64,000 bases of DNA. It comes from Anarhynchus alexandrinus. Its lineage: Eukaryota > Chordata > Aves > Charadriiformes > Charadriidae. The notes under the pieces were generated by a model. The model saw nothing but the letters and a program-made list of their open reading frames with translations, was not told the DNA's origin and did not search any database. The stretch is from positions 2,376,162 to 2,440,161 of the forward strand of contig VUYV01000016.1 of NCBI GenBank assembly GCA_008711295.1. Direction: 5' to 3'. The position numbers and the translations under genes are program-made. Below, one piece after another: positions 37,930-50,990 of the stretch (the stretch's first letter is position 1; every line of letters begins with the position of its first letter).

Positions 37930-38717
37930 GAGACCTTTTCTTTAAGTGGAATTTACATTTGTGTCTGATTACTTTTAGACCAGCAAAACTTTCACTTTCT
38001 AAAGCTTCTTAGGGTCCCTTGTCTTCTACTGTGTGACCCAAAATGAAAACATCTTTCAGGTAGACTGTAATTTCTATTATTCATTAAAAGCACATTTCCC
38101 GATGAAATGTAGATACAGAACATGACTTAAGATAGTGGTCTATGAAGAAAAACGTCTCCTGAGAGAATACTGAATGTACAGAAATGGATCCATACTTTTC
38201 CTGAGGCCACTTCTTAAAAACTTGTCGGGGCAGTTTTTTAGTGTAGACACACATGGCATCGGCCACATCAGCAGTATTCCTCCTCTTGTTGGTGGATGAA
38301 AGTAACTTTCTTTTTTACTCATGTACACACACATATGCTAATAAATATTTGAATTTCCTCTGGTGTAGGCAGAAATGAAGAGTTCTGTTTGGTCATGATG
38401 GGGTAAAAATAAGTGCATCTCTGTTGTTGGTCCTTCTCATCTTTCTGATTCCCAGAGCAATTTGCAGCTTCTGTTGGAGAAGAGGAACTTCCCCAGGGGT
38501 ATAAATTACGCTCCAGCAGTATTCATTATTCATAGCCTCATCTGAGCTAGTGGTATAGACTTAGTGTCCTAAGCCTATGTTTTGTTCACTCAATGGCTTG
38601 TTTTAAACGGTTGTCTACTGAACTAATCCATTGCCTCTAAAGTTTAGGCTTTGTCTCAGCTGTATTATCAGATCACAGGCTGAGCTTTGTGCTCCTCTTG
38701 CTTGATTTTGAGTTACA
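37930..38717. other. Non-coding sequence
   Basis: No gene is recognised; only short overlapping frames. Confidence 0.6.
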
Positions 38718-38740
38718 CCCCCCCCACACCCCCCACCCCC
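38718..38740 (-). repeat. C-rich run, G4-prone on the minus strand
   Basis: C8, C6 and C5 runs are separated by single A or aca. The complementary strand can form a G-quadruplex if the C8 run is split, and the C strand can form an i-motif. T runs follow at about 38758-38790. Confidence 0.75.
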
Positions 38741-39052
38741 ATTTTGATGCATGCCCTTTTTTTTCTGTTTGATTTCCTTTTTTTTTTTCTGCTGGGAGTG
38801 CAATATGTCTTCAGGTTTGGTAGTACCATTTCATAGCCTTAGCCTTTTCTATCTCACTGAAAACGATTAAAAAAAATTGTGCTTCAGAATTTGAGTTAAA
38901 AAGATGGGTTTTTTTCCTGAATGTCTCCTTTCTTTTTATTAAGTACAACTGCTTGCAGCTACAGAATCTTCAGATTTTCTTCCATAATCTGCACCATTTC
39001 TTGAAAATTCCATCTTTTGCAACTTTGCAACTGTTCCATTCTACTGTGAAAC

Positions 39053-39079
39053 TGTGTGTGTGTGCACGCACATACACAT
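39053..39079. repeat. Perfect alternating purine-pyrimidine tract (Z-DNA-prone)
   Basis: A (TG)6 run passes into cacgcacatacacat. Twenty-seven bases alternate strictly between pyrimidine and purine, and the centre around gtgcac is self-complementary. Confidence 0.85.
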
Positions 39080-42004
39080 TTTTAAGGCTTTTTTACTCTT
39101 GGTACCAGATGCGCTTCAGGAAATAAACAAACAAACAAAACCCATGACAAAGATGCACAACCGTTAGTGGCCCATTCAGACTGTTTCACTGGTATGTTAC
39201 ACAACATGAGGTGCTCAGAGTTGTTGGTAGGATTGAAATTAGAACTGAACCACAGTTTTTGATATCAGAATCAGAACAAGTTGTGTACCCATCTTCCATC
39301 TCAATTATGCATTTGGTAATCTTATTCTTGGTTTCTTTTTTAATTTCTTTCACTTACTTCATACCCTAATATTTTCTACAGATTTTACTGACCTTTTAAG
39401 TATACCAAACTAATTTTTCTGTAATCTTGTGTTTTGTTTTTCATACCTAATAATTTTCTTCCAACTATTAATTCTTTTTGATAAACTCTATTTTTCTTAC
39501 AGTAATAATGTTGCACATCAGTGGATTAATTTTTCTTTATAACAGCTTAGTTAAAAAGAATATGAACTCAAACAACCGTCTTGCTCTTGTGATATTTCCC
39601 TAACATTCTCCATGATTATAAAATGCTAAATTTTGTCTGCTGAACTTTAGAAATCACTGCAAAACACTGAAAGAAAAATTCTAATTCTTTTTTTTCATTT
39701 ATTTTTTTAAACCAGTGGACTCTAATAATGGGAATGTGGCATTAGCCTGAATAATGATTTATTCTTTGGTTCCATCTGCATATCTGATTTAATTATTCTC
39801 CTAAGAAGAGAAAGCAAAGGAGATATTATCTTAACAAGTTAAGTTTTAACTTGCACAAGAAACATTTTCCCCTCACTGCCCTTTAAATAGCTATTTCATA
39901 TCCCCTGATGCACAGCAGGGGGAATGGCATTTGCCATCCCGTGGCAAAATGAATCTGTACTCCTATGTATGTAAAACTGGTCCATGTGTGAATTAGCTTT
40001 GAGTTGTATTGTGTTTCTTATACTAATATAATATTGTTCTAGTGCTTGCCCCTGATTAAAGAAATACATAAATAAATAATTTATAATTTAATTAATAAGG
40101 TATAATATGCAAAGCATAGTAATTTCAAACAGCTTGTAATGTCTCTAATGTACTTTCAATTTTTTATTTTACATAAGGGCTATATTCATTATGTGGTTAT
40201 GATAAACATACTAATGAATTTTATTACAGGAACAAATTTAAACATGTAAATGAGATCAAATAGTATTAAAATGCAAACGATGGTGAAACTTATTACAAAC
40301 TAACCTTGCCAACATACATGGAGGGATGTTACAGAAAGGACTCTAGGAAGTTGCATACTTGATAGAAAGTCAGTACACTCATTTTACAAAGTCACTGAAC
40401 ACAAGAATTTGTGAACTCTTCATTTTTAGTGTTGTATAAACTCTCCTGACCACAAAAAAGTTAACTAGAATCCTGGGTTTACACGTAACTTCGGGTGACA
40501 ATTAAAATCCCTTTTCTTGTTCCAGTGAACAGTAATCTGTGCATAATTACATTCAAATGAGATATTAGCATTTTTTGTGCTTACTCTTTGTTAATTGCAG
40601 AGTTCACTCTCCATGGTGATGCTTTTGATAGAATCAAGCAACCTTATTGACCTGATGCTGCAAGGCATGTTTGGAAATTCTGCTGTATTCTTCTTTTTTT
40701 TATTATTATATTTTTTATTTTTTTATTTTGGCATTTTGAGGAGTCCTGCTGCTTTTATTACATTCCTGACACTTTTGTTAATAAATCATTGCAAAGTTAA
40801 TGAAAATTGCATTCAGGCATATCCAAAATAATTGTGTCCTTTGTCATGCTAATAAATTGAAAGATGTTGATCCAATGGGTGAATGCGTGCCCATTATGGT
40901 GAAGTTTGTGATATGTGTGCCTGTTGCGCTTGTACTTTCTGGCTTGGCATATTGTTCCATGTAGAAATGTGTATGGGGAAAACAGAAGTCAATATGTTTT
41001 ATTTCAAAAGTTATGCAACCTGCCTCTTAATTATGTTGGAAAGTGGGGAAGGATTGAAATGTTTATATTAAGATGTACAGTTATGGTATTATCTGCAAGA
41101 ATCAGCAACTGTTTTACACCAGAATATATTCTGTGATGAAAACAATTAAGTATCTCTTTCTTCCTGCCTTCTGAACTTTCATGCTTATTAAACCCAGATG
41201 ATAAAAGATAGAAAAAAACCCCTAAGCCTCATTTTCATACAAAGCTGTGGTGCGTGTGAAGGGAAATAATCTAGCAGTTGTGCAGGGCTTTTTGGAATGG
41301 AGGGAGGTGGTAATTTTTATTTTACTCTCCATTCCAGATATGAAACTGGAATAGTAAAATGCAGGTGAGATTAAATTCTGCATTTACTTTTGTTGTGTTT
41401 TTTAGTAGTAACTTCAGTCACTTAATATCAATTAGAAGTACCACACTAATAAAAATTGACTTAGATTTTTGGTGCAGGATGTATCTTTTATATCTTGTAG
41501 TGTAACTAAAAAAAATAGGATGGAGAGAAAATGTTGGGGAAATTTTTAGCTGGAAAATCACATTTCATCATGTAATGTTAGAGTAAAAAAAGTTAAAACT
41601 ATAAAAATACAGGTAATTTTAGTCAAGAGTGCTTAATTTATGCACTGGCCCATCATGCTGGTTTTAGGTGGGTATTTATTCTGCTACTCAATCAAAACGC
41701 GTAGTTTCCATAACAACTGCCACATTAGATGTAACATGCAGTATGCTGTTTGAATTAGTGGATGTTTAAAAGATGTGTTTTGTTGTGTTGTCTGAAAGTG
41801 TATTTTTCCTCTCCTATTTAAAAGAATCGTATATTGCCCTGCGATAGGCAGCTATCTATTTTTTTTTTATAAAGAACAACAATTTAAAGCTCACTGAATC
41901 ATAATAAGGACATGTAGTGTTTTAAAACAGTATCTGCAAAAGTGCAAGATTTAAAATTTTTGACTCTTCACTTTAATTTGATGCTCTTAAAGTACAACGA
42001 ACTC
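39080..42004. other. Non-coding A/T-rich sequence
   Basis: No gene is supported. The very A/T-rich stretch at about 40060-40110 (ataaataaataatttataat) and the following unique text have the look of conserved non-coding DNA, but that cannot be judged without alignments. A 10-bp inverted repeat tggaatggag/ctccattcca lies at 41293-41302/41327-41336. The 78-codon frame at 40595-40831 is F-rich because it reads a T-rich tract. Confidence 0.6.
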
Positions 42005-42075
42005 CTTTATACACAAGAAGCCCACTGACTTCAGTGGAGGTATGCACATGTAATGAGGGTGAAAAATAGCTAAGA
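42005..42075. repeat. Ancient amniote repeat scrap
   Basis: It reads agcccactgacttcagtgga, ggtatgcacatgtaatgagg, gtgaaa. This matches 'cccattgacttcagtggagttgcacatgtgtaactgaggg' of the old amniote repeat group. Confidence 0.55.
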
Positions 42076-43270
42076 AAAGGTTGTACATTTTGGAGACTTA
42101 AAAGAGGCCTCTCCAAATGAGCTTGGAAAAAAGGATATGGAGCGAGGGGAAAAGAGGTATGTGTAGCAGTATTGGCAGCACACTTGGAGAATTAGCGCTT
42201 AGTTAAAATCTATGACTTCTAAAAGTTGAAAAGAAGCTCTCCCTGAGAGCCATAATCGCCCACTGTGTGATTTTTCTTCTGAAGCATTTGATAAGCATTT
42301 GGCCAGTGATGAAGACTGGGGGTGGAATTGAGTGAAGTGGTAGTCTGATCCAGTTTTATAAGTGTGCTGCATGCCTCTGTGTTTGTAGCAATGTAATTTA
42401 CTCCATTTGCAGCACATTTATAAATCTTAGAAACATGAAATTATTACACAATCAAAACAGTAAGGTGAAGCAGCACAGTTTCAAAGCAGGATGAAGGAAT
42501 GTCTTGTTGCTCCTTTTTATTTTTTAACACTTTCTCTGTATGACAGAAATGGATGGGCTCTTTCCCTTCTAAATAGACTCTGCAAAGATGTATATTTACT
42601 AGAAATAGATATCAAGTACTGTGTGCGTGTCAGGGTATTGACCAGGTCAGATCATCTGCCAAATTTAGATTGAGGAGATTAGATCAGTGAAGGGCAACTT
42701 ACAAAGTTCAGCTTTCCCACTTGGACTCCTTGCAACTCAACTTGAGGGAAGACTGACTCATTTCGTAAGGGTAGAAATATATTCCCCTGCTTCAGTATTT
42801 GCATCCACACAAATTCCGTTTTGTTCTCCCAGCCACTGAGGAGTACCAGCCTGTTGTATTGCTGCTGAGCTCCATCCCTGTTTTGTACACATTGGCGTAG
42901 GATGTTGAATTAGTGTTGCAAGATGCACCACTTTGACCTCCTCATGGCAATTCTGTGTGATCCTGACCTAACTAAAGGATCCCGGTGATAACACAAGGTA
43001 AAACATTATGCCAGCCCTGCCTGCGTTAGCGTGATTCCTAGACAGTTTCACCATGGTGATACTTGCTGAAAAACCGCAAATCCCTGCCATTTGTGCTTTT
43101 AAAGCAATGCTAACACTTCAGCAGATAGTGCTGTAATGTGTATCCTGAGAGTGTTCACTGAGTCTGAATGAAGTGACAATAAAATCCTCACCGAAGTATA
43201 AAGAGGTTACTGCAGTCCTCTTATAGCTGGAGTCTGACGAGTTTTCCTGAGTTTCTTCTTCCTTCTTCTG
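42076..43270. other. Non-coding sequence
   Basis: Nothing gene-like; short frames only. Confidence 0.6.
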
Positions 43271-43273
43271 TTC

Positions 43274-43302
43274 TTTTTTTTTTTTTTTTTTTTTTTTTTN
43301 TT
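43274..43302. repeat. Poly-T run containing the only ambiguous base (N at 43300)
   Basis: Twenty-six T are followed by N and two more T. The N marks an unresolved base call, so the true length of this homopolymer is uncertain. Confidence 0.95.
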
Positions 43303-46300
43303 AGGCAATTCTCATTGTAAAGTCGCTAGTGGTTGTTTTATGGTGACTGAATTACCTGTGTCATTTGTACTTCATTGCAGGTGTTCCAGTGAAGTGTTTG
43401 TTTTTTGTTTGATTGTTCATGTGTGTTGCTTCACCCTTACTTGCAACTCTGCCCACTGAGGCATTTTAAACTGATATGGTGGGCTGCAAGAACTGAAGAG
43501 GCTGGCTGGTCAATAATTGTATTTGATTATCTGGGGGTGGAACATGTTTCTGTGTGTCAGGTCATTCTACATACACTGCTCTTATCCTACAAAAGACTTT
43601 TGAAAAGGGCTTGTTTTTATATATAAAAAAAAAGTCATTTAATACAAGAAAATGTGGCTTTATAGCAGTAAGATAGATCATAGCCAAGCTGCCTCCAGAA
43701 CTGCAAAGGTGTTTGTTTTTTTTTTTTGCAAGTGTGTTACATATATCATCGCACATGTAATGTTTATATCACATGTTTATGAAGTTTACAGTTTTGTTTT
43801 ACGAAGTGTTTAAATTATAACTCCCAGTTTTCTCATGTAGAACTTGTTACAACTTTTATCCTAGAGGCCGAATTCCTGTATTAAACGCTTAGCCAAACTG
43901 TAATAGAAAAGCAAGCAATGTAGAAACTTTTTTTTTTGGGGGGGAAGAGAATTAAAGAGGGTGAAGAAAATTTTGCTGTATGTTTTTTAAATAGCGCAAC
44001 ATGAAAAATAGTTGAATTTGGTATTCAAAGCATAGTATGGATGTTATTTCCATTGAACGCTGTTGCTGAGTATTCCTGGTGCTCAGTTTGGGGAAAGAAA
44101 AAAATTTTTCAGGTAATACAATTAGTATCTGTTTGACTGCTTTAAGTTCGAGGTAAGTTTACAAGAGGTTTACCCTAATTCAAGCTAATTTAGAGAGTCA
44201 AAAAGCTCCGCTCACTTTTCTTAGTAGAGAATCTTGTGTTAAAGATGGAAAAATGAACAAGAATAATCCAAGAAAAATCTGTCCTCAGAACAGTTGCTAA
44301 TGAGCCTTTCGGGGCTGATAATGACTTACTCTGACCTAGTACTGAAATCCCAGTTTCTCTAATGCATATTCCAACATGTACAGGTATAATTTTGCTTCAA
44401 ATTTAACAACCCAAGGGTTGACTCAACCAGTCTTGACCAAGCGAACGTCTGTCAGGGCTCAGATCGAGCCATGGCAGTAGTCTAAAGGGGGAATCCTCAT
44501 GCAGTGCCAGGGAAGGGGCAGACAGGAAGAGACTCCTTTCTGAGGCAGGCGTTTGGGGGCACTTTGTGGGAAAGGCACAGAAGCTCTGGCCTCACTAGTC
44601 AAGGTCGCTGCATCTTGTTGATACGCATAAAGCTTGTCAGATGGTATCAACACATCCTGCTGAGAACTTCCACAGCAGGGGGGGCTTGGGTCAGGAGAAA
44701 GGAGACCTGAAGAACAAGGAATTTCTGAGCAAGAGATGGCAGCATTTTAATTTTTTTTCCTTAATGGCTAGAAGAAAACAAGAAGCCAGCATATGCTTAA
44801 AGTGGAGAGTCTGAGCCCCCAGAATGATTTTGTTGTTTGAGACAACATCACCAATAAAATCGAAATGGTTGCCAGCTTATATGGGTAAGTCATGTGCTCT
44901 CAGTTCTGTCTGTGAACAAAGTCAAAAATAAAATTTTTTTGGCAGTCATAGAAAGCAAGAGACAATTCATCCTAATTTATGAGAACTGTAGCATACAATC
45001 CACGTTTCTTTTGTTATTCCTGTCTTAATTCATCAAATATACAAGTTGCTCACAAACAAACTGGTTTTAAGAGGTTCTCCCCCACCATTTATTATAAGTA
45101 CAGGGCCTCTCTTTGCCCCTTATTTAAGAGTGTCTCATAATTCCCCGCAAATCTTTCTACTAAAAAAAAAAAAGCCATGTCATACTTGGAGGAAGTTCAA
45201 GACTATCACAAAAATAATAAATATCAGTTATTTTAAAATTAAATGGATAGCATCGATAAATAACCCCACCAGATCTTTGGAACTCTATATTTAGAAGAGC
45301 TAAGTAGCTGAATTATAATAGCACTTCACAGATAAGTATTTCTTTTCCCCATGCTGGTGCACCTTCTGTGTAGTCAGTGTGTACAAGGCAGCATCTGTTT
45401 AAATCTTGTGCTGGAGTGCCTCAGTAACACAAATTTCTATTGATTTTAGTGGATGTTTTATGAATGGATATACTCCAAAGAACCATAATGTTTCAGACTT
45501 TTTGGAGGAGTTTTTTGTTTTGTATGAGGAATTCTAAAATTTAAGAGAAAGGAAATCGAATTGTTCAAATAAAAAAAATCATATTCTTATCCAGGTAAAA
45601 TCAATTATTTTGTATGTCTAAAAAAAGATATTACCTCACCCTACAAACCTTATCTTCCTAGAAGACTTACGTGTGCATAGATTCACACCAATGTACATCC
45701 ATCTTTTCTAATAAGCTCCTCTCCTTATTCCAATGTACACACACAGCAGTTTAATATACTTTCTAAACTGTAATTGCGTATTTTCTTGAGATGTCTTGGT
45801 GGAGTACCTTCTTTTTGTGAAACTATGGATCCTAGCTCATATGTATGTAGTCAAAGTAAATTCTTCCTAAAGATTATGGCACCTTATTTTCCAGTTCTTA
45901 GCAGCGGAAGTATCAATGAAAGGCAGAAATGTAGAGTGGTAGTATTTGTTAGAGGCAGTACTTTCAAATTTGCATAGATATAAGTCTCTAATGTATGATC
46001 CTTTCCTAGGTTGACTTGTTGGAACTGGACATTTATATTTCTACTTTGATCTTTATTTTTTGCATTCACATGAATATGGGAGGGAAGATGTTTCTTGTTA
46101 TTTTCCTTCAGTCCCTCTCCCACACTCTCAGACTTCTTTGAACATGGGTAGGAAGTTAAAGTTTGCACTTTTAGCCCAGAAGAGCAAAGTTACTGCAGCC
46201 CAAATAAGCCCAGACCTGCTGTCTACTTGGTGGTAGCTGAGATTTCTCTGTGGATCTCGGTATATATGCAAAGGTGATGTGTTGCTGGTCCTGGCTGCTC

Positions 46301-47398
46301 TGAGTTGGGAAGGAAAGCGACAGCGGAGCGATACCTCAGGGCACTGCCGATTTCTTGTTTTATAATTAGCCATAGCACCAGTTTTTCCCACCGGAGGGCA
46401 TGGCACAGGCCTCCTGATCGGTTGCAAACTAGCAACAATGCTAAATTGTAATTTCTGTGTAATTTCATGCTGCTACATGATAACTTTAAACCCTGCTTGC
46501 TGTTGAAAGTTCTGTAATTGCACAGTTGTTTCAGTGAGGTTCTAAAAATGTTACGGATGTGCTGCCGTTTTATGGGTCACCTACAATAACCCTGATGCTA
46601 TTCTACATATCCTGGTACATGCAAATTACAGCAGTTGCATGTTATTTTGTTCTGATTGTCATGTAGTTTGCGCCATGTGCTATAAAGCTTTAAAAGCATA
46701 CTTTGGAAGTTACATAAATGAGAAAAAAAGCAAAAAACCATTGGTTTTGGTGTAGTCATCTCTTCTAGTTTTCTTTCAGGTTTTATTTGTCTCCAATCAG
46801 CATATTAATATCTGTAATTAAAACATGAAAGATCAGAAACTGTATTCCAAAGGTTAGTTACATAAATTTTAACATTTCTGTATATTCTCCTGATATTACT
46901 GTAGTTCATGCAGTTATATTATGCACTCTGACATCCATGTCATGTCATGTTTGCTCAAATGTTTTACTACTAGTCAAAACTAAAAGTTTTTTTTCCAGTT
47001 CTCTCTCTGTAGGGTCAGCTCAGCTTAAGGAAAATGAAGCTGTCTGCTATCGGCTTATACATCATCACCAACAATAAACATGCCAAGTTCAGAACCTGTA
47101 TTTTGTTATCTGACTATTGTTGATAGCAGAAAAAAAGACAGCTTGATTTTCATTAGCAGGGTTGACCCTACAGGGTTAGGAGCAGGGGAAAAAATGTATT
47201 TTGACTTGAAGTAAACTGAGGAAACATGACATGGAAGTCAGAGAGGGATTATGTATGCATCCCTAAGGTGTCATTTTTAACAAACCGTCTTCTTTCACTT
47301 GAGGAAATTCTGAATAAGCCACTGGAGAGATTCCTGTAGCTGTCCAGTTGGCAAGGGCTAATACTTCTGACTCTGAATTATGCATTATCCTTTGCTGC
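43303..47398. other. Non-coding sequence
   Basis: No gene is supported. It contains T10G7 at 43928-43944, a G/C-richer patch at about 44450-44710 with overlapping frames on both strands, another at 46180-46430, and an ancient-repeat-like scrap near 45425-45470. Confidence 0.6.
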
Positions 47399-47417
47399 TT
47401 TTTTTTTTTTTTTTTTT
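47399..47417. repeat. T19 homopolymer
   Basis: Nineteen consecutive T, preceded by tttgctgc and followed by ccc. Confidence 0.85.
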
Positions 47418-50400
47418 CCCTTTGGTAACTGTTTCTCTTGCACTTCTTGGGAATAGTGATGAAAATATATAGTTTTTGAAATGTGGAAATTCAGATTTCT
47501 TAGATCTATTGCTCATGTAACTCATTCTAAGAAAGCATTTTATAAGCTTGTGTAGACTTGCCCTTTAAAAAATTGTTTAATTCTCTTCATCCAACATAGA
47601 TTCTTATAAGAAGTCCATCTTTATGCTCATTCTAAGGCCAAGCAGTAGGCTGGGAGGACTATTTCCTTCTGTCCCAGTTACACTGTGTTCTTTTTTTAAT
47701 TCTTCTATCACTATGTATATTGTTTGTTATTTCTTGCCCTGCTGCCTGTATGTGTTAAGGATTGGGGAGATATTATAGAAAGCCTTGATTTGGGCAGAGA
47801 GTTTCAATTCAGAGCTGTGGGTAGGGGAATGTATATAAAGTTATGTTTCTTCCCCACCCTTCTACTTTGTAAAGCCTGCTGCTAGGCAAGCCTGGAAGCT
47901 GCTGCCATCGTTCTACTTTTGGACACTGCTGGAGTTCCTTTCGGAGAGTGTTTGGGGATATGATGAATAGTTTTATAAGAACAAAATTTGGCCCTAAATC
48001 TAAAGCACTGTAACCCTGTTTGGTAAGTGATACCAACTGTTCTATAAATCAGCCAGCAATGTGCTGTCAGTGCTGAATTTTACTTTTAAAGCACAAGTCC
48101 AAAATAGAGGCAGAATTCAAGGGAGTAGAAGTTTTGCCAGAGCTTTCTGATGCAATTTAGGAGAATGGTCTGTGCTGTGTGCCACCAGAAGATGCAGCAG
48201 TTGTCCCTTCTGTCCTCTACCTTTGCCTCCTTGATATGTCTACCCATCTAATTTGTGGTGCTTTCTGCCCTGAGCAGAAAAATGGGTTTTCCTATGCTTA
48301 CAGCACGCTGAGGTGAATCTGTTCAAATTTGCTCAAGAAGAAAAGCCAGTTCAGGCACTTCTCACAGCAGTAACAAGGTAATAGGTAAGGCAGAGGCCTC
48401 CAAACAGCAGAGTCAGGTCACAGGCTTTCCATCCCACCCCATTCCCAAGTGAGCTCTGGCACCAGGAGAGAGCTTGCCCATTATTCTGATGCCTGCTGCA
48501 GTTGGCACTTGTTTTCAGGAGCCAAACAGGGTGTTGAAATGCTGTCGTTCGTTGCAGTAGGTGGCCTCCCGGTCCTTGGCAGTCCTCAGGCACCAAGTTA
48601 GCAGACTTTCCGATCCAGGGGTTTATATCAGGTGAAGCTGAACTCTCTGGAATGCTATTCAGCAAACTTGCTATTAAAATGACACTGCCAGCTGTAATCT
48701 TCTTGGTTTTCATTTAATTTTCGTGCCAAAAAGTTGACAAAGTCCAGATTGTAGCTTTAAAACTGCCAGGCAAGCTAATCCTGTATAATTTTGTGTAAGC
48801 ATGGGGGTGCTTGGTAGTTAAGCGATGATACTTGACATCTCTTAGCTTTATTCTGTTTTATTAAAGGCAACTCTTTAAATTTACTTGAAGGCAAACAGAG
48901 ATCTTAATTGTCATGTAGAACCATTTACATGATAAGATACTCTTTGTTATTGAGGTGATAAGAAGAATTTCAGTGCAATCGTGGTTGAGATAGCGATAGA
49001 GAATGATGATATATTTTATTTAACTTTCTCATAGATTGAAAACATTGTCCTTGCACATTTTTGTAGAAATTCTGAAACCTCAGACTTCTAGACTGTAAGT
49101 CTTCATTTGCTGAGCTAGCCTAATACTATATATCTACACCAACAAATATTAACAAAAAAATTCAGGAAGCCAAAGTGATGGTTTTATTTTAGTGCCAGTA
49201 TTTTTCTGAATGGTGTAGTATTGATGTTTGAGTGGTGGAGGAAAAAATATAAATACTTAATACTGCAAAAAATTATAAATACTTAATTGTCTATGTGTAA
49301 GATAGTGTCAGCCTTTTCAGGACGTTGATGAGAATATTCTTTTTTACTTTCTTCTTTCCAACAATCTAGAAATCTTGTAGAAATGCCCCTTTTCTACCAT
49401 TAATGTAATGTGAAATATTTCACTTTTGTCTTCAGTTGTTTATTTTGCTAAATAGTAATTGTTTGCTGATATAAACCAAACTAAAATCATGCAACAAAAT
49501 AGGTGCTGTCTTTGGACATAGTCATCAACACTTTCCCATTTTTTGGTAAGAAGAATATTCTCCATCAAAAGCAGGAAGGAACCACTAATCATTTTAGGAT
49601 TATTAAGTTTATTTTAGTAAAGACATACTTTCACTCAAATTTATCACTTAAGCTCAAAACCACATGAGCTTCTGCACGAATCCATAACAGGAGGCCATTT
49701 ATAAGAATACCTGATAAATTAAGTAATGCCATTTGTTCATGTTGGCAAAAGCTGGAGACAAAGAATTTTGTTGTTAGAATGTTTTATCTTGAATTTGTGA
49801 CAGATTGTGGTGGCCTTACAGGCTAAGCTGTTTCAAAGATACAGCGACGATTCAGAAGACAATTACTATGATTTTCCAGAACACATGTAGAAAAGGCTGT
49901 GAGTTGGCTGTGGCGGGGAGAGTAACTGGCAATTAGCAGCACCCACAGGTAGCATAATTCCACTACTTGTGTTTTCCTTTACCCTAGGAGGAGAGCTGTG
50001 CAGTAGAAAATGCACAGCACCTTTCTTTTTCATGTCTGCACTCTGATCTTAGCCTATGCAAGGCACATTGGAGAGGAAGGTGCATCTTTTATTGCAGTGA
50101 AGTTTGTGAACAGATTCATTGTATTCGGAGATTATATAGCATGACTGGAGTGAGTAGGATTTAAAGCCATGTGCCAGCTTCTTGGCTGCAGCTCCAGCTG
50201 CCACGCGTTGTTTCAACACTGTGCTCAAGGTAGAACTTGGCACTTTTTTTTCTGACAGAAAAAGAGACCTCGGGAAGTTTAGAGTGAAGACACTACTTGC
50301 TATCCAACATAAGGTGTGGAAAGATAGAAAATATGACAGAAGCAAGAAGCTGGCATGACCTGAAATGTATTTATGCAGAGAGGGCACTACATTTCTCCTG

Positions 50401-50898
50401 AGCAGTACTACCTGATAATATTTCTTTCCCCTTAAGAGCTTCCTGTCTGCTATAAAAGATGCTGCATAGTTTTACTTTTTAATTCACAGAATTCATCTGC
50501 CTTGCCCCTTGTTTTAAGGTGAGGACACACTAATATTAAACACCTGCTCAAATCAGAAACTTGTACTGGTGCCGAGAAATAGATCGTTCTTTTCTTCTAG
50601 TGTGCAGTTTTAGTGTCTAGAATAGTTTTTGCCTCTTCTAAATGCAAACCTCCGAAGCTATTTGTTTCTTTCCAAACTCACATGACCTAAAGTATAAAGC
50701 ACCTGGATAGATACCAGTAAGCATATGTAAAAACCTGGACAAAAATTAACTTTTGCTGCATCAAACAAGTTCTGGTAGAGTTTATTCTTTATATGTGACT
50801 TATCTCTGCTATAGACAAGCATTATTTTTATTTTCCTGAAATGACTATAGTTGAACCTGGTCAAAAAGATTATGTCAGTTTTATATGTCATATTTGTG
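47418..50898. other. Non-coding sequence
   Basis: No supported gene. A minus frame of 120 codons (48351-48713) begins with a lysine-rich, then hydrophobic, segment but has no other protein-like feature. The 112-codon minus frame at 50049-50387 is likewise featureless. A short duplication of tataaatactta occurs near 49250-49285. Confidence 0.6.
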
Positions 50899-50990
50899 AA
50901 ATGTATGATTATGTATCATACGTGGTGATACATGATGACAAAGTATGATGACATATGGTGAAAATATACGATGAGATAGGTGATTGATAT
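50899..50990. repeat. Degenerate TGATGA/TATGA-rich repetitive stretch with small inverted repeat
   Basis: Units such as gtatgatgacat, gatacatgatgaca and atacgatgagat recur imperfectly. Within it atgtatca and tgatacat form an 8-bp inverted repeat. It reads as a decayed minisatellite-like stretch. Confidence 0.55.

Noticed and set aside
40595..40831. 78-codon frame with a long hydrophobic F/L stretch, considered as a membrane protein exon after ttaattgcag.
   Set aside because: The hydrophobic run is simply translation of a T-rich tract; no donor or homology is evident.
48351..48713. Minus-strand 120-codon frame with a lysine-rich then hydrophobic N-terminus, resembling a secreted peptide.
   Set aside because: Length is near the chance expectation for 64 kb at this composition, no splice context or conserved motif is visible, and the downstream sequence does not look protein-like.
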